Positions 9,982 to 21,560 are shown, counted from the stretch's first letter. The stretch: 64,000 nucleotides of DNA from Termitomyces sp. T153 (GCA_018296165.2 JACKQL020000031.1:124001-188000), one strand, 5' to 3'. Numbers and translations are program-made. The notes: generated by a model from the letters alone, not told the origin.

Positions 9982-12900
9982 TTCCTAGACTGCCTGGGCA
10001 ACACAAAGGCCTCTCTCTTCTAGCGAGTCATCTACCTGTGTGACTACAGGAGAGACAGTTCCATGTGCTCTTGTTCAATCCTCCTGATCAGCACTAACAT
10101 TTCCACAGATATCTACACTCCACTGACCATTGCCTCCATAGATATCATAGCTGTTTGCTTCTCTGGCAATGCTGGCCACCTTGCTGTATTCAATGTCTAC
10201 AATGACTGCAAGTACAGTGAATCTCTCCTCTCTCTTTTCTCTTTCCTTTCTACTTCCCTTCACACTGCATGCCCCTTCATGGCTGACCACATGCTGTGGG
10301 TTGGTGACTTCAACAGGCACCATCTCATGTGGGAGTTGGTTGACAACCATTGATTCAACAGCAGCACTGAGCTCATCCAGCCCCTTCTGGATCTCCTCTC
10401 TGACTATGGGATGGAGTTGGCTCTTCCGTTGGGCCTCCCAACTCTTCAGACCATTGGGGGCAGATGGATATGCCCAGACAATGTCTAGCACTCATATGCT
10501 ATGGTAGACTCAATCATCTCCTGTGATGTTGTCCCTGCCCTCCACTCTTCCATCACTGATCACCTCCCCATTATCACGGTTATAGAGCTCCCCTTACCTC
10601 ATTCCTCCTCTCCTCCTACCAAGAACTTTTGGTCTGTTGACTGAACTAAGTTCAACTCTGCTCTAAAGGAGTGCCTTGCCACCCAGATCCCCCTTCCAGA
10701 TATTATGTTGGAGGAGGAATTTTTTTCTAAAGTCTCTCTCCTGATTGCAGCCAATCAGGCAGTTGCTGATGATGCCAGTATCATTCCTATCCAGACTCCA
10801 TGCCCCCATATCAAGCATTGGTGGAATGACAACCTCACACAGCTTAAGGCCTAGAGGCATCACACTAACAACATTGCTTACAGGTTCTGTGACATCTCAG
10901 ACCACCCATCTAAGGCTGAAGCCACCTGCCTATCACATGCAATGGCAGACAAAATCTGGTTAGCTAAAGACTCTCACTGGCATAACTAGTTGAAATCAAT
11001 GAATGCCAGGCAGATCTACACTGCCAACAAGTATGTGACCTGCAAACCAATGGATCTCTTGTGCAACAGGGTACTGGACCTCAGAACCATGTCAAATGGA
11101 ACCCCCATTATGGCATCCACCAATGTCAACAAAGCCATAGTGTTAACTGAGTCATTCTTTCCCCCCCCCTCTCTCCCCCTCCACACCCTTATTGGCGTAT
11201 CCTTGGCCTCTACCAGATGCCAAACCCTTCTCCAAAGAATGCATCATGGTGGCTATTGCAGGCCTACCCCTGTTTAAAGCCCCGAGGCCTGATGGCATTT
11301 CAAACATTGTCCTCAAACATTGCGTGGACACACTGATTGACTACCTCTTCCACATTTTTAGAGCAGTCCTCAAGCTCAATGTCTACCATCCATCCTGGCT
11401 CAAGTCAACCACACTCATTCTCTGCAAGCCAAGAAAACCAGCATACAATGTTGCAAAGGCCTATAAGCCCATTAGGCTGTTCAACATGCTGAGTAAGCTC
11501 CTCTCTGTCCTTGTGGTGGCTGATCTCTCCCACCTAGTAGAGAAGCATGGTCTGCTCCCAGCAGGCCAGTTTGGAGGCTGTCCAGGCTGCAACACCTCTG
11601 ATGCTATGCACCTGGTGACTCAGAGGGTTAAGGACACGTGGCTCAGGCAAGGTTACCACCACTCTGTTCCTTGATGTTCAAGGGGCCTTCCCAAAACCAT
11701 CTACAAACATCTGCATAACATGCAGGAATGGCATGTTCCCCAATGCTATGTCTGGTTAGATGGCCACATGCTCTCAAACTGCCACACATGTCTTAAGTTC
11801 AATAACTTTACCTCTGCATGGTTTCCAATTACCAATGGCACCATGCAGAGGTGCCCACTTTCAATGCTCTTTTATGCCTTCTATAATGCTCCACTGATCT
11901 CCATAGCAGACCCTGCCTAGGCAGTCAAATCCTCCTTTGGCTTTGTTGATGATGCCATAATGCTTGTAGTGGCTAAGTCTCTGATGGAGATGCATGCCAT
12001 GATCAGGGATATGGTTGAACATGCTGATGGCACATTCAACTGGTCCAGGTTCTACAACTCCCCTTTTGAACTTAGCAAACTAGTTCTCATGAATTTTTCT
12101 TGCTCCCATCATGATGCTATTCTTGCTGACCTGTCGCTGCATCACACTAATGCAGATGGCTCCATGATGGCACAAATTGTTTAGACAGTACACACATAGA
12201 AGTATCTTGGAGTAATGTTTGACCTCAAGCTTCAGTGGGCTGCTCACACTCAGAAGGTAATGGCCAGTGCTACCTGGTGGGCCTTCCAGGTTTTGAGGCT
12301 CTCCAGGATCTCAGGAGGCATGTCCCCTCACTGTGTCAGACAACTCTACAATACGATAGCAGTTCCTACCTTCATGTATGTAGCAGACATGTGGTACATG
12401 AGAGTTGGAAGCCTGATGAAGGGACTTGCATACACTGGTTCTGTAGCAGTCACCAAGCAGCTCTCTATGGCCCAGTGGCAGGCCTCCAAGGTCATTACCA
12501 GAGCCCTCAGCACTACTGCTGGTGATGTCATGGAGGTTCACACCAATCTTCTTCCTATTGATCTTTTATTCTGGAAAGTACTAACCAGAGCAGCTATCCA
12601 TCTTGCCTCCCTATTCTCCACCCACCCACTTTTCAAACTGGTGTGGAGAGTGGCAACCTGTTTCATGTGCAGGCACTAGTCCTCCCTCCACTACCTCTTC
12701 CAGTTCACAGGCATTGAGCCTCAAACGATGGAAACTGTTTGGCCCTTCCAATGGCACTCAAGCTATAGGCCCACCTTCTCCCTGCACATTGCACCATCTA
12801 AGCCCAAAGCACTTTAAGCAGTCATCCTTGCTCATGACCAAGCAATAATGGCCATCTATTGCAACAGTTCAGGATACAAAGGCAGGATTGGCATGGCAGC

Positions 12901-13714
12901 TGCCCTCTATATAGATGGTGAGGAGGTGTCTTCCCTGAAGTACCACCTCAGCTCAGCTACTGAGCACATAGTCTATGAGGCTGAGATCATTGGTTTTATG
13001 CTGGGCCTGCACCTGCTAAGCTCCCTTAATTGTTGCCTTCCAGGGCTAACTATCATTTGTAGTAACACCCAGGCCACCATTAGAGTGCTCAGCAACTAGC
13101 ACCCTTACTCAGCCCACTACCTCCTTGACAGAGTGCACTCAGCAGCAGAGTCCCTTCACAGGAAGCAGTGGTGCCTGTCCTACTATACAAGCAGATGCTC
13201 CACACTTAGCTCAGTGCCTTGATGGTCCCCACCCTCCTGTGGGGTCATCAGGCTCCAGGTACATTGGGCACCAGGACATATGGATTTTGCTCTCAATGAA
13301 CACGCCAACAGGCTTGCCAAGGAAGCTGCAGAAGGCTCCTCAAGCTCTTCAGCCCAACTCCTGAGGTACCTTTGCATAAAACCACTCCCCAAAAGCATTC
13401 TAGCAATGTGGCAGGTGGACTTAGTTCCTATCCAGGCCGCTTGGAAGAGTCACTAGAGGAAGTTGGCCCATGCTCTGGCAATCCACATTCTTGACAAAGA
13501 TCTCCCATCTAAGAACTACCTATGGCTTGTAGCAGACCTCGACCACTGCTGCTCAGCAATACTAATGCAGCTATGCATGGGCCACCTCCCCCTGAACCTC
13601 CACTTCTTCCATATTAGACGAGTGGAATCCCCATTATGCTACCACTGCTGCAGTCTCACTGTTGAATCCACCTGTCACTTCTTGTTCAAATGCCTGCAAT
13701 ATGACTATGAATAA
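9982..13714 (+). pseudogene. LINE ORF2: APE endonuclease, reverse transcriptase, RNase H (broken)
   Basis: The endonuclease begins before the nested element: the conserved QEP motif reads LTI*EP, cut right after this point by the insertion at 8125. It resumes after 9981 with FLDCLGN and holds GDFNRHH (about 10303-10323), a typical APE-type motif. The RT follows: FKAPRPDGISN at about 11270, QRCPLSMLFYAFYNAPL at about 11850, and the active-site box GFVDDA at about 11939-11956. RNase H is seen at 12848-13099 (YCNSSGYKGRIGMAAA ... EAEIIGFMLGL). A Cys/His motif (CYHCCSLTVESTCHFLFKC) closes the protein near 13640-13700. Numerous TAG and TGA stops interrupt it. In an active copy this protein would nick target DNA and reverse transcribe the LINE RNA in the nucleus. 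Confidence 0.85.
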
Positions 13715-13789
13715 CACATCTATTTCAAGTGCCCCCTGAAATGAAAAGCTGAGTCACTCCACACCCTTCTCTCATTGCACATTGGCCTT

Positions 13790-13985
13790 AAGCATCTTTT
13801 CAGGTACATTGAAGCCACAAAATGCTTCCAGAATGCAGCCCCACAGATCCCTGCCACCCAACCACAACACAAACATCCTCTCTTGGCTTCAAGCATCTTT
13901 TCAGGTACATCAAAGCCACCAAATGCTTCCCAAATGCAGCCTCATGGATTCCTGCCACCCAACTGCAATGCAAACATCCTTGTAG
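13790..13985 (+). repeat. Tandem duplication of about 98 bp in the LINE 3' region
   Basis: Two adjacent units, each starting around AAGCATCTTTTCAGGTACAT and ending in AACATCC(T), follow one another at about 13790-13887 and 13888-13985 with roughly ten differences. It lies between the end of ORF2 and the 3' end of the LINE, so it is part of the 3' UTR or of a duplicated C-terminus. Confidence 0.75.
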
Positions 13986-14436
13986 GATCTGACCTCATAT
14001 GCTTAAATGCTCAGCCTTAACACATACCCATCTCTAGCCAAACACAACCGGATCACCACCCTGGCTCTCACATCTCATTTATTTTCTCCTTTATATATAT
14101 TGGCATAAGGCTGTAGGCTGGCCAAGCTACTAACCTCTCTAGCTTAGGTACAGACCATAGCCCTGCTGCTTGTCCCCTCTCCAGCTCGCTTGTTGAGCAT
14201 CTGTTGAAAGCACCACCATAGCAGCCCTACAATGACATAGGCTATCTCAGGGTTTAACAGAGGAGCATAGTCTAAATGGCATTGGATATGCCAGCCCACT
14301 CATTCTTCATGTATGTGGGGGGGTGGGAATTCTGTGGCCCTCATAAATGCCTCATCCTGTTTGTAGTACCATGCAACATGGGTGCCAAGTGCCCCAGACA
14401 CATAATAAAATAAAGGTTTTTTTTTTTAAAAAAAAA
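13986..14436 (+). other. LINE 3' UTR and poly(A) tail
   Basis: No coding potential that I can support. The region has a TATATATA stretch at about 14090, a G-run at about 14320, and ends with AATAAAATAAAGG, a T-run and then an A-run at 14417-14436 that abuts the target-site duplication. This is the normal 3' end of a LINE copy. Confidence 0.7.
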
Positions 14437-16290
14437 GTAACCCAGGAGTAGGACCCAATGCTACTATCATGAAGTGGATAAAAGATGTGTTGCTTTATCA
14501 TTTTACCTTGAGGCATGTTCCTGGAAAGACTTTCAGTGTAGATGGTCTATTCAGAAAGATAAAACAGCTAGGGGATGAAGAGTAATCAATCATTCAATCC
14601 AGAACTAGTGGATGAACCAAAGTCCATGAAGTTTGAGTACCCTGATAGAGATAATAGTGTTCTAGGATGGCAAAAGAAGGAGCCTTTAGAGCTCTGGGAG
14701 TTTGAGACTGAGATTGACACTAGAGAAGAATATTTATGTGGAGTAGCTCAAGAAGTGTCAGATTTCACTCAGGAATTGCACCAAGCCCATTGGCAGGAAC
14801 AAACCCTTAGGGAGGCTATAAGAGAAAAGCTACAAGCTGATAAGCTGGATCCAGTAGCAGTCTTGTCTCTGACCATGCCTTTATTGCCTGCAGAAAGTGA
14901 AGAAGAGAGTAGGGAAGACACACAGATATATATGGCACATCAAAAGGGGAGTGAGGGAGAAGACTGGGATAATTTGTTACTATTTGTTAAAACTTGGCTA
15001 TGGAGTCCTGGGACTGAACCTACCAGCCTACCAGGATGTGAGCCAGAAAAGTTTAAGAAGTTTGCTAGGCAATTCTTCTTTGACCAGAAAGGATGGTTGT
15101 ATAAGCATAGCAATGGGGCAAAGCATAGGTTAGTAGTCAATATAGACTGTTGTATGTTTATGCTCAAATCTGCACATGATGCTTTAGGACATTGAGGTGC
15201 TTATGCAACCAAGATGTTGATTCAAGAAAGGTTCTGGTGGCCTGGATTGGATAGTGATGTACAATGGTATGTGGGGACTTGTCATAATTGTCAAATTTGT
15301 CAGAAGACAGTGGTGAACAGAGAACCTACAGTCACCTATACACCTTCCATATTTCAAACCATTTATATTGATATAATGCACATGAAACCAGCCTCAAATG
15401 GGTGTAAATACATAGTTCATGAGCAATGTGCTTTGTCTTCATAGATGGAAGGGAGGCCTTTGAGAAAGGAGAATCATAAAACCATTGGACAATGGTTGTT
15501 TGAAAATGTAATCTGTTGTTGGAGATGTATTGCAGAAATTATCACAGATAATGCAGGCCAATTCAAACAAGTTACAGCTTGGTTAGAAAAGAAGTATGGG
15601 ATCAGAGGCATAACCATTTCACCTTACAACTCTCCAGCTAATGGAAGAATTGGAAGGCCACACTGGGATGTCTGGCAAGCTCTATTTAAGGCTTGTGAAG
15701 ATTGCACTAAATGGTTTTGGTTCTTCTTTCATGTAATGTGGAGTGACTGCATTACTATATGCAAATGATTTGGGTATTCACCATACTTCAGGGTTACAGG
15801 GGCCCATCTCATCATACCATTAGATTTGGCAGAGGCCACCTGGTTAGTAGAACTACTAGAAGGCCCTCTATTTACAGAAGAATCGATTGGATATTGGGCT
15901 CAGGCTCTGGCAAAACATTCTCAGCATGTAGAGGAAATGCAAGAATGAGTAGGAAAGGACAAGCTCAAATGGGCACTGAAGTTTGCAGAGGAACATAAGT
16001 ACTCTATCAAGGACTTCAAATTTAAACCATTAGACTTGGATCTAGTGAAGAATATGATAACTGAGAGTTTGCTTAGTGCAAAGATGCTCCCATGGTTTCA
16101 TGGACCTATGGTAGTCCTTATGAGGACTCAGGGAGGAAACTATGTGGTAGCAGAAATGGATGGTATGGTTTGGCAGGAAAGAGTTGCAGCTTTTAGAGTT
16201 GTACCTTATTGTGCTAGAAAGCAACTCAGTCTACCAGGGGGAATTGAAGAATGGATTGATATTACACCTGCTAAACTGAAAGAATTATAG
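14437..16290 (+). pseudogene. gypsy-A RNase H end and integrase, broken
   Basis: The frame resumes after the LINE with NPGVGPNATTMKWIKDVLLYHF, the end of RNase H, and FRKIKQLGDEE. A zinc-binding HHCC region follows (LGH ... WWPGLDSDVQWYVGTCHNCQICQKT, about 15180-15310), then the catalytic core: Asp in YIDIMHM (about 15370), Asp in IITDNAGQF (about 15545), and SPANGRIGRPHWD (about 15630-15670), where related integrases carry Glu in place of the Gly after RI. Loss of that Glu would abolish strand transfer. The tail to 16290 (WFHGPMVVLMRTQGGNYVVAEMDG) resembles the C-terminal SH3-like part. There are stops near 15195, 15444, 15766 and 15946. Confidence 0.85.
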
Positions 16291-16549
16291 AAGGAACAGT
16301 GGAAGGCAACTGAACTAGAGGACCAGGATATAACCTTTAGTTCAGTAAGACTTCATGAACCTTTGAATTCAGAGCTGGGGATAATGTCAGAAGAATAATC
16401 AGAACAGGAAGAACCTCAGCTAGCAAAGAGAGTTAAGAAGCCAAGCTGGAAGGTTAGGGAAATGAACAAATCTTGAGATGGAACTTTAAATAGAATAAAC
16501 TTAGAGTTCACACAGGAATTCAGACAAAGGACATTATATTGGGGTACAC

Positions 16550-17888
16550 AACAGTAAAGGAAAGGGGATTTTATATATATCTACCACATACAGAGGCAAT
16601 GAAAGTGCCTACAGTGGGGGGGTCTTTTATATGGAGGTGGCAGTGCTACTGTGAACATTCTGGGGGGGATCTGAGAGCTCAATATCAGAGTCAGAGTCAG
16701 CAGCCTCAGGTTGTAGTCAGGGAAAGATTAAAATGGTGAGAAGCATGATTGGACATACTTTGGGAGAAACCTGAAGCTTGGTAAAGAGATTGCTGGTCTG
16801 ATCCACTTTAAAAGGGCCCAGGACTCTGTCGAGACATTGAAGGCAAGCTGAAATAAGCTTGAATGTCTGGAGTGAGAGGTCAAGGGCATAAAGCTGTTGT
16901 TGGGCAGCCAGATTGATAGCATCACAATGCTTTTGTAAGTTAGCATGAGAAACAGAAGTGTCATCCTTGGCAAGGGCTATGGCATCAAGGGCTGCATTAA
17001 CTTGGGAAAGCAAAGCCAATGCAGCTTCACTGCTCACCTTGTGGCTTGCTAAAGTAAAAGGAATAAACAAGAGTTTAATATAAGAAGGTTTGAGAGAATG
17101 TACTGGCTAAAGGGAGTACCTTAATCTTCTTAGCACGAGGCTTGCCCTCAGGATCAGCCTGGATGGGGGTATGAGAAATGGTTAAGTCATCTAGACAATG
17201 AGCCAGTAGATCAAGTTTAGAAGCTGTGACTTATATTAGCTTAGTGCTTGTAAGTATGAGGGGCCAACAGACCTATCATTCTGACATTGGTATCCTTGAC
17301 ATGATGGCAAAGCTGTCAAAAGCCCAGCAAGAAGTAAGCAAAGCAAGAAAGGAGAAAAGAAAGAAGCTTACTTCTTGGAGCTCCTTTTGGCAAGCATCAC
17401 AATGACAGCCTTCAATAGTGATGATGGTGTCAGCAAAAGTAAAGAATGATTTAGTGGGGGCAGAATTTTTACCAACAAACTGGTCCAAAATATTTGACTT
17501 GATAAGGGAGAAAAGGGTGTCAAACAAGCCCTGCTGCTCAGCAATCCAGGGGAAGTCTGCCTGATCAGCAAAAGTCTGTGAAAAAGAGTAAGCAAGTGCA
17601 AGAATGGAAGAGAAAGAAAGTAAGAAGGCTCACCAGGTTTACTGTGCTAGTAAAGCATGTATGGTCAGCCGCACCAAGCAGGAGAACTTTGGCAGCAGAA
17701 ATACAGCCCAGAAAAGTGCTGGCAAGAGCAGGGTAGTGAAGTACCACCACTATGACATCACTTGCAGAGCATTTGACTGGGAAATTAAACAATGTGACAT
17801 GGTTGGGAGGCTCTGAAGGTGCAGTTGGCAAAGCAGCAGCTGCATGAGGTACAGTGGGCAGCTTGCAGAAAGGAGAAGTGGGAGGCAT
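16550..17888 (-). CDS. Antisense, apparently spliced extra gene inside gypsy-A (unknown function)
   Basis: Not recognised. On the minus strand between integrase and the 3' LTR, a chain of open segments is joined by plausible introns: MPPTSPFCKLPTVPH from 17888; GTGAGC..CACAG intron at about 17577-17633; FADQADFPWIAEQQGLFDTL to CDACQKELQE ending at GTAAGC (about 17370); a Lys-rich exon (ADPEGKPRAKKIK) at about 17120-17160; then SSEAALALLSQVNAALDAI to LQVSPK at about 16770-17045, and an acidic tail (AADSDSDSDIELSD). The length would be about 280-300 residues, with Cys-rich, helical and acidic parts but no known domain. It runs opposite to gag-pol. Some LTR elements carry extra or antisense ORFs, but I know no match. 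It could also be a captured host gene. Confidence 0.5.
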
Positions 17889-18107
17889 GAGGATGGGGAA
17901 AGGAACACAAGAGGATGGTCTTATAAGGCCAGAGAAACAAGATCAAAGTTGAAATTTGCAAGGCAGAGCAACTGAGACATAAAAGAAAATTTTTTTTTTT
18001 TCAAAATGTATACTCAAAAATTTGAGGCAGAAGGTGGGGCAGAAAGTTTTCGATTGAACTACACTAAGACATGCTGACTGAGGGCAGTCAGTAAAGTGTG
18101 GAGGAGG

Positions 18108-18988
18108 TATTACAATGGCATTTACCTTCTACAAAGAAGGAAAGGCCAACAATACAGAGAAAAAGTGTTTACCTTAATACATACACAATTGTGCTAAAAA
18201 CTGTAAGCATAATCAAGCCCAAAACTGTAGGCCAAAAGGAAGTACTTACCATAGTTTGAATATCAACAAAATCCCCAATGCACAGATGCCAGCAGCACAA
18301 GCAAAGAAGAAAGCAATGAGGCCTCAACATGTCAATGATCAAAATCAATTGTTGCTGACAGCCAAGGTTTGCTTAATGGGTGGCAGTGTCAGCTTGGGCC
18401 AGTTACTGCTTAATTGACACCAAGCTGGTTGCACTGCCCTCCCTGCTTGACAAAATCCCCTACCTCCCTTGAACTTGCACATGAATGACCATGTCAATGG
18501 ATTCTACAGAAGAGAAGGAGGTTAGTGAAGAAACAGGGAAGAATAAAAGATGGAAAACAAGTGAGGGAATAGAGGCTGCATTGGTGCCAAGCACATAGAA
18601 CCTAGAAAATTGTCAGCATTGGACACTGAACAGCTGGAATAATGACAGAGACATGCATGGGGCACTATGGTCTATGCATGTGAGGGTGGTATAAAGGGGA
18701 GGGGGGATTTCAAGGTTGATAAGCAATATTTGGCATGCAACTTGGAGTCCCCAGGGAGTGGATTACCAAGGTCTACAACATGAATTAAGCTTCAATAAAG
18801 GTTTTACTTGATACTTGAACCTTGTGTTTGTTTGAACTTCAGTTTCAACTTATACTTAAATCAAATTACTTTCAATTGTAAAGGTGGTGTGAATTTGAGT
18901 GTACTATGAGCCCTCAAACTTGCTGATTTGTGGTTGTTTGGTTCAGTCTCTAAGGACAAACAAAACCAAATACTGCAATTTCACATCA
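18108..18988 (+). repeat. gypsy-A 3' LTR (CpG-free copy)
   Basis: Matches 650-1532 along its length with a few small indels. The differences are dominated by TG or CA standing where the 5' LTR has CG. I see no CpG in it. It has the same TATA (about 18690) and AATAAA (about 18796) signals. Confidence 0.85.
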
Positions 18989-19049
18989 CTGAGTAATAAG
19001 TCTTAACACATCAGGCATATGTACCTATAAGGCCTGCCTGTTGAGTACA

Positions 19050-19145
19050 TGGGTAGCCTGGTTAGAGTTCAGTTAGAGTTCTGGTTAGGTAGTTAAAGGT
19101 TTTGTTAGGTTCTGTTAAGGTTCTGTTAAGGTTTTGTTAATATGC
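19050..19145 (+). repeat. Short-unit tandem repeat (GGTTCTGTTAA type)
   Basis: A run of related 11-12-base units (GTTAGAGTTC, GTTAGGTTCT, GTTAAGGTTCT, GTTAAGGTTTT) just right of gypsy-A. It is unlikely to code. No gene is visible from 18989 to about 20960 apart from the repeats listed here. Confidence 0.6.
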
Positions 19146-19659
19146 TTAGGGGTGACAGGGATATTTTGAAGAGGAGCTGGCTCTTCTCATTGCAATGTAT
19201 TTCCATTATAATCAAAGTTTCTTGGTCAACTGGTTATTGTTGTACTAATTTTTAGGATTGTGGTCACAGGTTCAATTCTCCCAATTGGTGAAATATTTGG
19301 CCAAAAATTGCTAGGCACATGATACTTGTCATTACAAGCTGGAATATATTAAGCCTGGCTTGTAGTTACAAGGTTCTAATATATGATATTGACTGTACTG
19401 CCTGATATAACACTCAAATTGTCCAGTAGGTAATATAGTCAATAAATAGCCCATGTATGTCACTTCATCAAAGACAAATTGATCATCCAGTATCTCAAAA
19501 TTAAGAGGTGCTTGAGAACCATGATAGAACCACCACCCCTTCAAATCACTCAAGTACTACATCAAAGGCAGTGAACTTACAGTCTTGCAATTCCCTGAAA
19601 GAAACAAGATATTATTCATTCTGAGGTCTATGAAGTAGCTGAGGCTTTACTTGTGCCAA

Positions 19660-19985
19660 ATTTTGTCTTCAAATTTTGTTCTCATGTGACTTTCACATGA
19701 TGTATAGTCAGCATTATAGCTGGTCCTTGTCTTCAAATATTGCTCCCTTCCAGTTACCTTTTTGTTACACATGTGATGTAAACTCAACCATATAGCCAGT
19801 CCTTGTCTTCAAATTTTGCTCCCTTCTGGTTACCTTTTTGTTACACACATGATGTGAGCTCAACCATATATCCAGTCCTTGTTTTCAAATTTTGCTCCCT
19901 TTTGGTTACCTTTTTGTTACACACATGATGTGATGAGCTCAACCATATAGCTGGTCCTTGTCTTCAAACCTTTTTGTTACTCATA
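19660..19985 (+). repeat. Minisatellite of about 80-bp units
   Basis: Four imperfect units. Each has TTGTCTTCAAATTTTGCTCCC, then GGTTACCTTTTTGTTACACA, then TGATGTGAGCTCAACC and ATATAGCCAGTCC, at about 19660, 19727, 19805 and 19878, with a truncated fifth at about 19960. It is AT-rich and non-coding. Confidence 0.7.
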
Positions 19986-20980
19986 TGAATTGTCTCTGAT
20001 GATTACCTCCTCACCAACTGTTTTTTTTATTCTTGCATATATCTTTACAGAAACATGATACAGGTGTAGCAACAGCTTTGTACTTCATAATATCCAACTA
20101 AAACTATGAGTCCATAAACTGTCAGTGTTCCAGTGCAAGAACCATTGCATGAGAGAAACTCATTGCATGAATGGAAAAAACCCCAAAGTGAAACTATCAG
20201 GCCCTACTGCTCTTGACTCAGCATCCACCAATTAATGACACCATCAGCCATCAGTCTCACCAAAAATGCTCCTTACCTGGAACCTGCATTTACATCAAGT
20301 CCTAGCAAAGCCAAAGTCACATGCCATGCTTTATAATATATTGCAGCACCAGCTGCTTTGTAATCATGATCAGGTTGATATTGCACATAAACTATAATTG
20401 TGTTTGCCTTCCATAAAGATAGATGGAATACTAGAATTATTATTCTCAGGGCTATGAGATATCATGATTATTGTACTTATATATGTAATGGCATGAAATG
20501 TTTGCATACCACATGCTATTCTGGTATCACCATGCAGAAGGGTACTCACTTAACAAGGGTTGAAAACAGAGAGTTCTTATGAAATCCCACTCTTATTGTC
20601 TTTGAGCCAAATCAACCTCCATCTTGTTTGGTGCACAGCCAACTCTTTCTCTGAGCTTCCTCTTGAGTTTCCCTCCACCTTGCATTCCTTCAATTGATGG
20701 AGTGTTGGTTTGTTGCATAAGTCATTTCACATGTCATGCTTATAATAAGCTGAACCTACCCTTTGGAAGCTCTCATTAATTAGTGTAATTGAACTCAACA
20801 CTAGCAGCATTTTCACTTTGCTTTTGCTTAGGTTAATGACCTGAAATGATAGCTGCATAGCCACTATGTCTCCAGTCCTGAACTTGTTTGCAAGCTTTGT
20901 ACCTTGAACATACTATCAGGTCTTTGTATACTCATTGTTAATAATGCTTATGTTCTCTTGCCATCATCTCCTGTCTTTAT

Positions 20981-21560
20981 TCAGGTGAACTGTATGATGT
21001 TGTCCTCTGTGATCATAAAACATTTTGGGATTATCTTCTCTGCAAGCCTGTAAGGGTCCAAGTCTTGGTTCAATGGATGATGGACTTTGTTCAATGCAGC
21101 TTCTGATGTGGGTGTAAATATATGGTTTGTAATGTCTATGTGTTTTTCTTCTTGGCCTACATATGCATCCTGCCATTGTTTAAGACAACCTTCCAGGAAT
21201 TCATGGTCAAAGTAGTCACATATCATTCTGGCACCTTTTATGGCATCTTCAAAATGCTGGGTTCCAAGTCCATCAAGCTTGACCAATTGTTTCATGCATT
21301 TGATGCATCTATAGTCACTCATCCTGACTATTAGTTTTGTTCATTTGTAACTGCATGTTCTTGGCCTACCTCATGTATGTGTCCTTCTTGAGTAGAAGGA
21401 AATTCTTGTTGCTTATCACACTGTATATGGTGAATATGAGCTCCTTGTCTGATGTTTCTCCATCCTCATGGATGTAAACTAATTTCCATATATGAGGGCT
21501 TGCAATCTCTCTTACTCTTACTGCCTCTGCCCATGAAGGGTCCTGCACTCTTTCAGTATG
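20981..21560 (-). pseudogene. Unrecognised minus-strand gene with at least two exons
   Basis: Not recognised. The upstream exon (about 21548-21366) reads DPSWAEAVRVREIASPHIWKL ... LLLKKDTYMR. A GTAGGC..TAATAG intron of about 42 bases follows, then an exon of about 110 codons (21322-20981): CIKCMKQLVKLDGLGTQHF, AIKGARMICDYFDHEFLEG, WQDAYVGQEEKHIDITNHIF, NQDLDPYRLAEKIIPKCFM. The amino-acid use is that of a real soluble protein and differs from a random frame. There is no known motif beyond a Cys pair. It extends upstream to about 21700 but is hard to follow. It may be a captured host gene or an accessory gene of the neighbouring Helitron (inference). Confidence 0.45.

Larger units (their letters stand above)
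6017..14436 (+). mobile_element. LINE (EN-RT-RNase H type, Tad-like) inserted in gypsy-A
   Basis: The element is bracketed by an 11-base target-site duplication, AGTAACCCAGG, at 6006-6016 and about 14436-14446, and ends in a T/A-rich run followed by poly(A) (14417-14436). It holds two coding regions: ORF1 with CCHC-like knuckles, then ORF2 with APE-type endonuclease, reverse transcriptase, RNase H and a C-terminal Cys/His motif. An RNase H domain after RT in a fungal LINE points to the Tad clade (inference). Its own length without the nested LTR element and one AGCCC copy is about 6.6 kb. Both ORFs have many stop codons. The clean target-site duplication shows that it came in by target-primed reverse transcription after gypsy-A was already in place. 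Confidence 0.9.
650..18988 (+). mobile_element. gypsy-A: Ty3-type LTR retrotransposon with nested insertions
   Basis: Two long direct repeats (about 650-1532 and 18108-18988) flank, in order, gag with a CCHC knuckle, a DSG protease, a reverse transcriptase with YIDD and an integrase, the Ty3 order. Without the nested LINE it would be about 9.9 kb. A purine-rich stretch (GTGGAGGAGG) directly precedes the 3' LTR and could be the polypurine tract. The first few bases of the LTR differ between the copies, so the exact left end is uncertain by about three bases, and I found no clear target-site duplication. All pol frames contain stop codons and frameshifts. The integrase has Gly where the catalytic Glu is expected, so the element is dead. 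An extra antisense gene sits between integrase and the 3' LTR. Confidence 0.88.

Noticed and set aside
10075..10491. Antisense open frame of 138 codons over the LINE endonuclease
   Set aside because: It is the shadow of the endonuclease frame, with no motif or splice signals.
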